From positions 138,812 through 202,811 of the forward strand of contig JAJVHU010000008.1 of assembly GCA_022072505.1 (NCBI GenBank): 64,000 nucleotides of DNA, read 5' to 3'. This DNA is from Phycisphaerae bacterium (GTDB lineage Bacteria > Planctomycetota > Phycisphaerae > UBA1845). The translations under genes were made by a program, and so were the position numbers. This document shows positions 50,492 through 58,430 of the stretch, piece by piece. Each line of letters starts with the position of its first letter. Position 1 is the first letter of the stretch. The notes under the pieces were generated by a model. That model was not told the DNA's origin. It searched no databases and was given only the letters and a program-made list of their open reading frames with translations.

Positions 50492-50578
50492 CGGAGCGGG
50501 AGGGATTCGAACCCTCGGTGCAGTTGCCCGCACACCGCATTTCCAATGCGGTCCCTTCAGCCACTCGGACACCGCTCC
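50492..50578 (-). tRNA. tRNA-Ser (GGA)
   Basis: An 87-base class II tRNA read on the minus strand. The acceptor stem GGAGCGG pairs with CCGCTCC, and the anticodon arm is CCGCATTGGAAATGCGG, giving anticodon GGA. The long variable arm and GGTTCGAATCC T arm are typical of serine. The discriminator is G; no CCA is encoded. It lies between metK and the HEAT-repeat gene, on the same strand as both. Confidence 0.96.
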
Positions 50579-50748
50579 TGCGGGAACATGATCCGCACGC
50601 GGATCGAAGGTGATCGTACTCCGCCGTGGAAACCCGTCAAAACGCCGGTTCCGGCGCCGTCGCGCTTCAGGTCGTTCACCAGAACACGCACCCTGCCGAA
50701 CTGCGGACGCCCGAATGCGGCATCCGGAATCCTGCGATGCGCGCAGGC

Positions 50749-52005
50749 CTACGTCCGGGCGACGAGGCCTTTGACCGCGCGCTGAAGGTCGCCGACGCGG
50801 TTCGTCTCTTCCCACGTCAGCCCCGCTCCGGTCCGACCGAAATGCCCGTAACGGGCCGTGGACAGGTAGATCGGCCGCTTCAGCTTCAGGTACTCGATGA
50901 TCCCGCGCGGCGTCAGCGGTCTGAACACGGTGCGGATCACTTCCGTCAGCGTCTCGTCGGGAATGTCGCTGGTCCCGAAGGTGTCGACGCGGATGCTGAC
51001 CGGTTCGGCCACGCCGATCGCGTAGGCGAGTTGAATCTCGCAGCGTCGGGCGAGCTTCGCCGCGACGACGTTCTTCGCAATGTGACGCGCCATGTAGGCG
51101 GCCGACCGGTCCACCTTGCTGGCGTCCTTTCCGGAGAACGCGCCGCCGCCGTGGCGTCCCCAGCCGCCGTAAGTGTCGACGATGATCTTGCGCCCGGTCA
51201 GCCCCGCGTCGCCGTGCGGTCCGCCGATGATGAAGCGCCCGGTCGGATTGATGTGAAACTCGATGTCGTCCGACCACAGCGACGGACATTCGCGCTGCAC
51301 GACCGGACGGATGACCTCCTGAATGAGGGTGCGACGGGCGCCCTCGCTCATGTGCGCTTCCGGATTGTTCGGAGCATCCAGCGCCTCCTCGGTGTGCTGC
51401 GTCGAGAGCACGATCGCGCGCAGACCGACGGGCTGATCATCCTGATACTCGACGGAGACCTGGCTCTTCGCGTCCGGGCGCAGCCACTTGATGACGCCTT
51501 TTTCGCGCAGCTCGGTGATGCGGGCGAGGATCTGTCGGGCGAGGTGGATCGGCATCGGCATCAGACCGCTGGTCTCGTCGCAGGCGTAACCGAACATCAA
51601 CCCCTGGTCGCCCGCGCCCTGCTCTTTCTGCATCGCGCTGTCGCCGGTGACGCCGCGGCTGATGTCCGCCGACTGACTGTGAAGCGCGCGGAGCACGGCG
51701 CAGCTTCGGTAGTCGAAACCCGTCGTGGGGTCGTCGTAGCCGATCTCGCGCACCGTCCGTCGGGCGGTGTCCTCAACATTCGAGAGCGCCTTCTCCGCCG
51801 CCTGATTATGAACCGTCACCTCGCCCGCGAGCACGATCAGACCGGTCGTCACGAGCGTTTCGACGGCGACCCGGGCTTCCGGATCGTGCTCGAGGAGGCT
51901 GTCGAGGATCGCGTCGGATATCTGGTCCGCGACCTTGTCCGGGTGTCCCATCGAGACGGATTCGGAAGAAAAACAGAATGATCCGCCGCCGCATGATCCC
52001 TTCAT
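50749..52005 (-). CDS. metK: S-adenosylmethionine synthase
   Basis: Makes SAM from methionine and ATP. The 418-residue protein shows [18 protein letters not shown] (from 18), [12 protein letters not shown], and [19 protein letters not shown], the two diagnostic MetK blocks. An extra N-terminal [11 protein letters not shown] stretch with two cysteines precedes the first conserved strand. ATG 52005 has AGGAGAA at a good distance. Downstream on the same strand come tRNA-Ser(GGA) and the HEAT protein. I looked for a SAM riboswitch upstream and did not find one. Confidence 0.97.
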   Translation of the reverse strand: MKGSCGGGSFCFSSESVSMGHPDKVADQISDAILDSLLEHDPEARVAVETLVTTGLIVLAGEVTVHNQAAEKALSNVEDTARRTVREIGYDDPTTGFDYRSCAVLRALHSQSADISRGVTGDSAMQKEQGAGDQGLMFGYACDETSGLMPMPIHLARQILARITELREKGVIKWLRPDAKSQVSVEYQDDQPVGLRAIVLSTQHTEEALDAPNNPEAHMSEGARRTLIQEVIRPVVQRECPSLWSDDIEFHINPTGRFIIGGPHGDAGLTGRKIIVDTYGGWGRHGGGAFSGKDASKVDRSAAYMARHIAKNVVAAKLARRCEIQLAYAIGVAEPVSIRVDTFGTSDIPDETLTEVIRTVFRPLTPRGIIEYLKLKRPIYLSTARYGHFGRTGAGLTWEETNRVGDLQRAVKGLVART

Positions 52006-52537
52006 GCCAGGTTCTCCTGCCGCGCCTCGGACCTCGGTCCGCACGCGCGGATAACGCTTAAGGCCGCCGCCGATGCACCGCGCGATTACGGCAGCCTCTC
52101 CCGAATATCGACGCCTCGCCGGGCGCTGCGCCAGTCGGGCATCCTAACCGCACCGCCGAGTCCGCAAAAGCGGTCGGTCCGAGGCAATTTGTTGCAGGGC
52201 ACGCCGCCGGAACGTCCAAGTGAGCGAGCCTGTCCGTAGCGGCGGCGGAGCGACCCTTGCCGGCAAACGCGGCTTTCGGCGGACCCGGAGCGCGCCGTGA
52301 GAACCGGGGCGAACGACCGGCGCGGCAGGTCTTGCGCGGGTCGCCTCGCCGCATTACGATGTCGCGCGCGGAGCCTCGGAGGCGGCGCGAGACGGCGCGG
52401 CGGCTCCGCGCGTCCCGGAACGCGGGTCACGGATCCTCACGCGCCCGGAAGTCCGCGAGAGGTTTCCCGGCTGAAAACGTCGCCATCGAACGTCCGCAAG
52501 GCCGGCGGCGAAACTTATCGGGTGGTCGTGCTTCTCA
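52006..52537. other. Divergent intergenic region between metK and the ECF sigma gene
   Basis: Nothing is supported in these 532 bases beyond the metK ribosome site. Frames crossing it are Arg/Gly-rich shadows. No SAM-I, SAM-II or SAH riboswitch core was seen by eye, and no tRNA or repeat. Confidence 0.45.
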
Positions 52538-53179
52538 ATGTCTAACCCGTCGCATGAATCCGTGTCTTATTCCGTGAAGTCGGAGGCGCCGGGGGACAGC
52601 GACGCGGTGGCGGAAGCACAGGAGGCGATCTGGGTTCAAGCCGCTCAGGGAGGCGATCCGGCGGCGTTCAGCCGGCTGGTGCGGACGTACGAGCGTCAGG
52701 CCGTGGCGGTGGCGTACCGGTTTCTCGGTAACGCGGCGGATGCCGCGGACGTGGCGCAGGAAGCGTTCCTGCGGGCGTTCCGGAAACTGGATCAACTGGA
52801 TGACGGGGCGAGGTTCCGGTCGTGGTTGATGCGGATCGTCACGAATCTCTCGCTGAACTTCCGGCGAGGCAGAAAGCGGAGCGAGGCGGCCCAGCTCGAG
52901 GACGCCTTCGAACCGGAGGCGCCGGGAGACTGGAAAGCGTCGGGAGGAGGCGGTTGGGCGGACCGGTCGGCGTCTTCGGATGAGCTGAAGGCGCGGATCG
53001 ACGGGGCGATCCGAACCCTGCCGGAGAATCAGCGTGCGGCGCTGATCCTTTTCAGCATCGAAGGGCTGCCGCAGAAGGACGTGGCGGAAATCCTCGGGTG
53101 CAGCGTCGAGCTGGTGAAGTGGAACGTGTTTCAGGCGCGGAAGAAGCTGAAGGAATTGCTGGCGGACATGATCGGATGA
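52538..53179 (+). CDS. ECF-type RNA polymerase sigma factor
   Basis: A 213-residue sigma-70 group 4 factor. Region 2 (about 45-105) shows FSRLVRTYERQAVAVAYRFLGN, DVAQEAFLRAFRKL and FRSWLMRIVTNLSLN. Region 4 (about 150-205) shows LPENQRAALILFSIEGLPQK, DVAEILGCSVELVKWNVFQA and RKKLKELL. Regions 1 and 3 are absent, as in ECF factors. A 30-residue acidic N-terminal extension and an acidic/Gly-rich linker (EAPGDWKASGGGGWADR) are extra. A probable membrane anti-sigma gene follows 29 bases downstream and an exported STN-like protein after that. Confidence 0.93.
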   Translation: MSNPSHESVSYSVKSEAPGDSDAVAEAQEAIWVQAAQGGDPAAFSRLVRTYERQAVAVAYRFLGNAADAADVAQEAFLRAFRKLDQLDDGARFRSWLMRIVTNLSLNFRRGRKRSEAAQLEDAFEPEAPGDWKASGGGGWADRSASSDELKARIDGAIRTLPENQRAALILFSIEGLPQKDVAEILGCSVELVKWNVFQARKKLKELLADMIG

Positions 53180-53208
53180 CGCCCGAGGCGGCGGAGTAGG
53201 AGCGTGCG

Positions 53209-53796
53209 GTGAAAAAGCCTGAAAGACAACCCGAGCCGGATTTCACGGATCCGGAATTCCTGATCAGCCGTGTGCTCGACGATGATGCGACGCCGCATGA
53301 ACGGCGCGAGCTGGAAGCGCGGATGCAGTCCGACTCCGATCTTCATCGCGAGCACGAAAGCTACCGGAAGCTGGACGACTTGCTGGATCGGTGGGCGGCG
53401 GACGAGCCTCGCGTCGACTGGACGAAGTTTCACGCGACGGTGATGGCGGAAGCGCGCGGACGCGCCGGTGCGGCGAGGCGTCAGCGCCTGATGTTCCGCA
53501 TCGCTGGTCCGGTCGCGGCGGCGGCGGCGGTCCTGTTGCTGGTCTGGCCGGGGACGAGGGTTCCGAGCGGGCCGGGAGGGTCGGGTCGGGCCTACCTCCA
53601 CGTTCAGATCCGGGCGCCGGTCGCCCCCGTCGCGCTGATGACTGCGGACGCGGCGCCGGCGATTCACGTGGCGTTCGCGCGGGATCGGAAGGTGGAGCTG
53701 CCGCCGCCGGCGCCGCCGAAGATGATGATCGGTCTGGTGGAGCGCGCGGACTCGGGCGGAGGGGTGGAGATCGAGGAGGCGCTGGGAACGTTCTAA
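53209..53796 (+). CDS. Probable membrane-bound anti-sigma factor
   Basis: A 195-residue protein with a helical N-terminal half (EFLISRVLDDDATPHERRELE, then RKLDDLLDRWAADEP) like anti-sigma domains, one membrane helix at about 95-117 (FRIAGPVAAAAAVLLLVW) and a periplasmic Pro/Ala-rich tail. The N-terminus lacks the HxxxCxxC zinc motif of ZAS anti-sigmas. GTG 53209 has AGGAG eight bases ahead. Its position directly after an ECF sigma gene is the main evidence. It would hold the sigma factor at the membrane until a signal releases it. Confidence 0.75.
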   Translation: MKKPERQPEPDFTDPEFLISRVLDDDATPHERRELEARMQSDSDLHREHESYRKLDDLLDRWAADEPRVDWTKFHATVMAEARGRAGAARRQRLMFRIAGPVAAAAAVLLLVWPGTRVPSGPGGSGRAYLHVQIRAPVAPVALMTADAAPAIHVAFARDRKVELPPPAPPKMMIGLVERADSGGGVEIEEALGTF

Positions 53797-53818
53797 GCAG
53801 AACCGCAGAAGCATCGAC

Positions 53819-53877
53819 CCGAGCCGCGCGGCTTTAGCCCGCGCGAAGCATCGCGCGGGGTAAACCCCGCGGCTCGG
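53819..53877. repeat. Long palindromic element (REP-like)
   Basis: The outer arms CCGAGCCGCG and CGCGGCTCGG and the inner arms CGCGCGA and TCGCGCG pair around a short AGCA loop, so the 59 bases can fold into one long hairpin. One half closely matches the GAGCCGCG...GCCCGCGCGA part of the 103-bp array at 12661-13160. It lies between the anti-sigma gene and the STN-like gene and may attenuate transcription; no T-tract follows. Confidence 0.85.
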
Positions 53878-54016
53878 CGCGGGTCATTCATGCTGCGTTC
53901 CTAGCTTCGGGATGTCGGCAGGGGTCGCCCAGGCGGGAGCGGGTGCGTTCGAGGTGGGACGATCGAGGCGAGATCGGGCGCCGTCTGACGGAAGTCGTGA
54001 CGGCAGGAGGGTTCGG

Positions 54017-55123
54017 ATGATGTGGACGATGTTGATAGCCTGGATGATCACCCTTCCTGGGGCGGCGCAGGAGCGGGCCGACATGCAGGGGCTGCTGCAG
54101 GCCGTGCTTGATCAGCCGGCGAAGCTCTCGCTGACGGACATCAAGCTGGCGGACCTGATCGCGGTGCTCGAGCAGGAGACGGGCGTGGCGGTGCGGATGT
54201 CGCCGGACGTGATGTCGATGCTGCCGCACGGACCGGAGACGTTGTTCACGCAGGCGGAGTTCGGCAACGTGCCGCTGCGCGAGGGCCTCGCCGGGTTGTT
54301 CGCGGAGCTGGGCATGACGCTTGAGGTGCGCCGCGATCATGTCGAAGTCGTGCCGACCGCGGGACTGTTGCGGATCGGGCGGCGGGCGACGTGGGAGGAA
54401 CTGGACGCGCTTCGTCAGGTCGCCGCTCTTCAGCCGGGCCTGAACGACGCGGACGTCGAGCCGCTTCGGGGGAGGATTCAGTTCCGCGTTCCGCAGCGCG
54501 AGCCCTGGGAGGCGCTGGCGGCCCGGATGCGCGAGGTCGGGGCGGGCGCCGGCGACGAAGTGCTCGAGATCGCATGCGGCAAGCTGGGGTGGAGTTGGTA
54601 TCCGGAGGGGTCGAAGATCGTCGTGGTGCCGCGCTCCGATCAGTTCGCCCGGCAGTTGCAGCGCGTCGTGACGGTGCGGTCGCAGCGCAGGCCCTTTGCT
54701 GAGACCCTCGATCAGGTCTCCGCGCAGTGCGGCGTGCCGATCATCGTCGATCCGGGGGCGCTGTCGGCGCTGTCGCCGGATGCCCGTCAGCGGTTTGTTT
54801 TCAGCTCGGAAGGCTACGCAGCCGGCGACGTTCTGAATGCGATCGCGGCGCAGGCGCGGCTGAGCTACCTCATCGGCGACGAGGGCATCGTTTTCTACGA
54901 CCCTGCCTCAGGCACGCAGCGTGTTCCGCCTGCGGGCAACGGCGCCCGCAGCGCGTCGAGCAGCGACCCGGTTGTCGGACTGGTTCCGGTGACGATCGGA
55001 CCGGGCGCGGTCATTCATCTGCTCGTGCGCGAGTCGGATCTGCCGCCGGACGTGATCGAAGAACTGAAGAACCGCAAGGCCCAGGTCGTCGAGACGATCC
55101 GGTCGTCGCTGAAGCAGCCGTAA
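54017..55123 (+). CDS. Exported protein with secretin/TonB STN-like domains
   Basis: A 368-residue exported protein. A signal peptide (about 1-17, MMWTMLIAWMITLPG) is followed by two STN-like modules: about 35-115 (LSLTDIKLADLIAVLEQETG; TQAEFGNVPLREGLAGLFAE) and about 214-300 (TVRSQRRPFAETLDQVSAQCG; FSSEGYAAGDVLNAIAAQ). STN domains receive or pass signals in outer-membrane FecA-type receptors and secretins. GGAGG precedes ATG 54017. Following an ECF sigma and its anti-sigma, it may be the periplasmic signal-receiving partner of that pair, but no channel domain is present. Confidence 0.75.
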   Translation: MMWTMLIAWMITLPGAAQERADMQGLLQAVLDQPAKLSLTDIKLADLIAVLEQETGVAVRMSPDVMSMLPHGPETLFTQAEFGNVPLREGLAGLFAELGMTLEVRRDHVEVVPTAGLLRIGRRATWEELDALRQVAALQPGLNDADVEPLRGRIQFRVPQREPWEALAARMREVGAGAGDEVLEIACGKLGWSWYPEGSKIVVVPRSDQFARQLQRVVTVRSQRRPFAETLDQVSAQCGVPIIVDPGALSALSPDARQRFVFSSEGYAAGDVLNAIAAQARLSYLIGDEGIVFYDPASGTQRVPPAGNGARSASSSDPVVGLVPVTIGPGAVIHLLVRESDLPPDVIEELKNRKAQVVETIRSSLKQP

Positions 55124-55170
55124 CGCCGCCGTGGCCGCGACCGTCCCGAGCGATCCGTCGCCACGTGCCG

Positions 55171-56220
55171 TCAGATCCGGGTGATGTGGCAGGGGTGGCG
55201 GCGCATGTGCGCTTCCAGGTTGGCGACGTACTGCGCCATCGCCCGACGAACACAGTCGCCCTCGTCTCCTCCCTGCTGCGGATCGTGCAGGGGTCCGTGA
55301 AACTCGATCGTGTAGCGAAAGTCCCGCCCGGGCACGACGAACGCCTGAAGGATCGGCACGCCGCAGCGGACGGCGACGTGCAGCGGACCGGTCAGGAACT
55401 CCCGCCGACGCCCGAAGACCGTGACGTCCTGCGTGCGCAGGTGCGCGCGGCGGACGCGGGCGACGTCGAGGGCGCTGCCCAACACGTACCCTTCCTCCAG
55501 GCAGCGGAAAATCACCCGCGGGTAAGCCCCGGAGAAAAACACTCTCATCCGGGAAAAGCCGCTGTCGCCGCGATCCAGCCGGCGCTGAACGTAGCGCGTC
55601 AGCCCGCTCTCGTTCGGATCCCGCACCGCCGCCATCCGGTACCCGATCCGCGACAGGAACATCCCGCCGATCTGATACGGCCCCACGTGGGACATTGCGA
55701 TGTACACCCCCTTGCCGCGGGCGAGCGCCGCATCGAGCAACTCCTTCCGGACAAACCGGAACAGATCTTCAAGGCGCTCGCGCGGAAGGACGTCGAAGAG
55801 GAGGAAAAAGAGCTTGTTGCACCGGTTGTACCCAACCCACTCCCGCGAGGCGCGCTTCAGATCGGCCGGGGCGATCCCCTCCGGGAACATCTCGCGGACC
55901 GCCTGACGGAAACGGCGGCGGCGCTTGTAATTGATCGCCCACTCCAGCGCGGCGAACGCCTGCCCGAAACGGAATACGCCCGCCGGACCGACGACCCGCA
56001 CCAGCCCCGAAAGCACCGCGTGAACGCAGTCGAAACTGATGCGCTCCCACGCGGTGAGGTCGTTGGTCGTGTGATCCCGGACATCCGGCGCATCCGAAGA
56101 TCGTGACACGAGGCCGTCGCCTCCGACCGGCGCCGCGTCCGCTGCTGCGTCCGCCGGCAACACCGGGGACGACGCCCGTCGTCGACCCGTGGCCGTCTCC
56201 TCTTTGTGCCCGGAAATCAT
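55171..56220 (-). CDS. LpxL/HtrB-like acyltransferase with HX4Q motif
   Basis: A 349-residue membrane-associated acyltransferase-fold protein. About 60-345 shows FGQAFAALEWAINYKRRRRF, then GKGVYIAMSHVGPYQIGG and FFSGAYPRVIFRCLEEGYVLG, in the order of the lauroyl/myristoyl transferases of lipid A synthesis. In that family the catalytic motif is H-x4-D/E; here H178 is followed by Q183, so the acid is missing. The ~55 N-terminal residues are polar and may not all be translated. It could be a divergent acyltransferase for another lipid. ATG 56220 has no strong ribosome site. It diverges from the metallo-hydrolase gene. Confidence 0.75.
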   Translation of the reverse strand: MISGHKEETATGRRRASSPVLPADAAADAAPVGGDGLVSRSSDAPDVRDHTTNDLTAWERISFDCVHAVLSGLVRVVGPAGVFRFGQAFAALEWAINYKRRRRFRQAVREMFPEGIAPADLKRASREWVGYNRCNKLFFLLFDVLPRERLEDLFRFVRKELLDAALARGKGVYIAMSHVGPYQIGGMFLSRIGYRMAAVRDPNESGLTRYVQRRLDRGDSGFSRMRVFFSGAYPRVIFRCLEEGYVLGSALDVARVRRAHLRTQDVTVFGRRREFLTGPLHVAVRCGVPILQAFVVPGRDFRYTIEFHGPLHDPQQGGDEGDCVRRAMAQYVANLEAHMRRHPCHITRI

Positions 56221-56308
56221 CGTGCGTGCGTCGCGCCACCTTGTGCGTCGCCGGGTTCCGAGGAGGGCGCGGCGTGGCCGTCGGCGCGGTCCCGGCTACA
56301 CTGGCGAC

Positions 56309-57175
56309 ATGCTACGCGTCGGCGACTTTGAAATCCACTCCGTCCTCAACGGGACGATGCGCCTCGACGGCGGCGCGATGTTCGGCGTCGTGCCGAAGGT
56401 GCTCTGGCAGCGCAAGCAGGAGGTCGACGACCTGAACCGGATTCTCCTGGCGACGCGAACGCTCATCGCGCTGAACCGCCGGGCGGGGTCGGTGATCGTC
56501 GTGGATACCGGAACCGGGTCGAAGTGGCCCGCCGACGAAGCTGAGCGCTACGGCATTGCCCCGAGCCCGGCGGCGGTGGACGACCGGCTGCGCGACCTCG
56601 GTCTTCAAGCCGCCGAGGTGACCGACGTGATCGTCACGCACCTGCACTTCGATCACAACGGCGGCGTCACGGACTGGGCGGACGCCGGGAAGTCGCACAC
56701 GCGCCTGCACTACCCGAAGGCAAGACACTGGATGCACCGGCGGCACTGGGAGCACGCTCACCGTCCGACGCTGAAAGATCGCGCGTCGTTCCTCGCCCGG
56801 GATTACGCCGCGCTGGAGGCGCCCGGCGCACTGACGTTCGTCGAACGAGAGGAGGATCGAGCGCCGTGCGCGGGCGTCACCTGGTTCGTGTCCGACGGTC
56901 ACACCCGGGCGCAGCTCCTGCCGGTGTTTCACGGGGAGGGCGGCCCGCTGATCTTCACCGGCGACGTCGTTCCGACCGCGGCGCATCTGCCCGTCCCCTG
57001 GGTGATGGCGTACGATCTCGAACCGCTCGTGACGATGCGGGAGAAAGAGGCGGTCTACGCGCGATGCCGCCGCGAGGGGCTCAAGCTCGCCTTCCCGCAC
57101 GATCCTCACATCGCCGGGGTTGAACTCGAACCCGCGGCGGACAAACCCATCATCGCCCGGACCCTCGAACTCTGA
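56309..57175 (+). CDS. Metallo-beta-lactamase-fold hydrolase
   Basis: A 288-residue zinc hydrolase. The metal motif THLHFDHNGG gives H111, H113, D115 and H116, the standard HxHxDH pattern. VDTGTGSKW precedes it, LIFTGDVVP provides the bridging Asp and FPHDPHIAG a late His. The protein starts at ATG 56309; longer in-frame starts upstream would add an Arg-rich stretch that is not protein-like. The substrate is unknown: lactonases, sulfatases and glyoxalase II share this fold. Neighbours give no functional link. Confidence 0.85.
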   Translation: MLRVGDFEIHSVLNGTMRLDGGAMFGVVPKVLWQRKQEVDDLNRILLATRTLIALNRRAGSVIVVDTGTGSKWPADEAERYGIAPSPAAVDDRLRDLGLQAAEVTDVIVTHLHFDHNGGVTDWADAGKSHTRLHYPKARHWMHRRHWEHAHRPTLKDRASFLARDYAALEAPGALTFVEREEDRAPCAGVTWFVSDGHTRAQLLPVFHGEGGPLIFTGDVVPTAAHLPVPWVMAYDLEPLVTMREKEAVYARCRREGLKLAFPHDPHIAGVELEPAADKPIIARTLEL

Positions 57176-57216
57176 GGCGTTGCGGCGCGGCCGTCGGCAT
57201 CCGCCTTCGGGAGCGC

Positions 57217-58335
57217 TCAGCGGGCGCGGCTTCCGTAAAACTCGTGGATCGCGCCTGCGACCCTGCGGATTTCCTCCTCGGTAAGCATCGGATGCACCGG
57301 CAGCGAAAGCACGCGACGGCTCGCCGCTTCGGCGACCGGAAAGTCCTCCGTCCGGCACTTCAGGGGCGCAAAGCAAGGCTGTCGATGCAGCGGGACAGGG
57401 TAGTACACGGCCGTGCCGATGTCCCGCTCCTTCAGGAACGTCATCAACTCGTCACGGCGGTCGCAGTCGATCGTGTACTGGTGGTAGACGTGGGTGTTTC
57501 CCGGCGCAACCGCGGGCGTGCGGACCGGCGCACCCTTGAGCAGGGCGTCGTAAAGCGCCGCGGATTCCTGCCGCTGGCGCGTGAACTTCTCCCAGTGCGG
57601 GAGCTTCACGAGGAGGATCGCGGCCTTGAGCGTGTCGAGGCGGAAGTTCCCGCCGACGAACTCGTGCAGGTATTGCTGCGACTGCCCGTGATTGCGGAGC
57701 TGGCGGCAGCGCGCCGCCAGCGCCGCGTCCCGCGTGAGGATCATGCCGCCCTCGCCGAATCCGCCGAGGTTCTTCGTCGGGTAGAACGACAGGCACCCGA
57801 GTTCGCCCATCCCTCCGGCGACGTCGCCGTTGAAGCGGGCGCCGATCGCCTGCGCCGCGTCCTCGAGCACGAAAAGACGGCGCTCGCGGGCGACCGCAAG
57901 CAGGTCGGACATCGCGGCGCACTGTCCGTAAAGATGAACCGGGATGATCCCCCTCGTGCGCGGCGTCAGCGCCGCCCGGACCCGCGCCGGGTCGAGGCAG
58001 AACGTCGCCGGATCGATGTCCACGAAGACGGGCTTTGCGCCGAGGCGATGCACGCAGCCCGCGGTGGCGAAGAAGGTGAAGGTCGGAACGATCACCTCGT
58101 CGCCCGCGCCGACGCCCAGCGCCATCAAGGCGCAGAGCAGGGCGTCCGTGCCGTTGCTGACGGCGACGGCTTCGGCGACGCCCAGCTTCGCGGCGACCTG
58201 GCGCTCCAGCTCGGCGATGTCCGGACCGCCGATGAACTGCTGGCTTTCGAGGACGCGGTGGACGGCGGACTTCACCTGCTCGCCGAAGAGGGCGAACTCT
58301 GCACGTAAGTCGAGCATGTTGATCGGTTTCTTCAT
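57217..58335 (-). CDS. DegT/DnrJ/EryC1 sugar aminotransferase
   Basis: PLP enzyme (372 aa) of the nucleotide-sugar aminotransferase family, making amino sugars for surface polysaccharide. SNGTDALLCALMALGV, PTFTFFATAG, IPVHLYGQ, LEDAAQAIGA and SFYPTKNLGG (Schiff-base lysine K188) are in the expected order, and VYHQYTI is the later substrate block. ATG 58335. It lies on the same strand 95 bases after the Wzz/BY-kinase gene, closing the exopolysaccharide cluster. Confidence 0.93.
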   Translation of the reverse strand: MKKPINMLDLRAEFALFGEQVKSAVHRVLESQQFIGGPDIAELERQVAAKLGVAEAVAVSNGTDALLCALMALGVGAGDEVIVPTFTFFATAGCVHRLGAKPVFVDIDPATFCLDPARVRAALTPRTRGIIPVHLYGQCAAMSDLLAVARERRLFVLEDAAQAIGARFNGDVAGGMGELGCLSFYPTKNLGGFGEGGMILTRDAALAARCRQLRNHGQSQQYLHEFVGGNFRLDTLKAAILLVKLPHWEKFTRQRQESAALYDALLKGAPVRTPAVAPGNTHVYHQYTIDCDRRDELMTFLKERDIGTAVYYPVPLHRQPCFAPLKCRTEDFPVAEAASRRVLSLPVHPMLTEEEIRRVAGAIHEFYGSRAR

Positions 58336-58430
58336 GTGTTCGGACGCCGTCCGCGGACCGCGCGGATCGGTTACGTGACGCTTCTTGCAGCGAAAGCAAG
58401 CGCGACGAAGCAGGTCTGTCCCGCGAACCG

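Noticed and set aside
52006..52200. SAM riboswitch upstream of metK
   Set aside because: No SAM-I, SAM-II or SAH core could be recognised by eye; a covariance-model search would be needed to exclude it fully.
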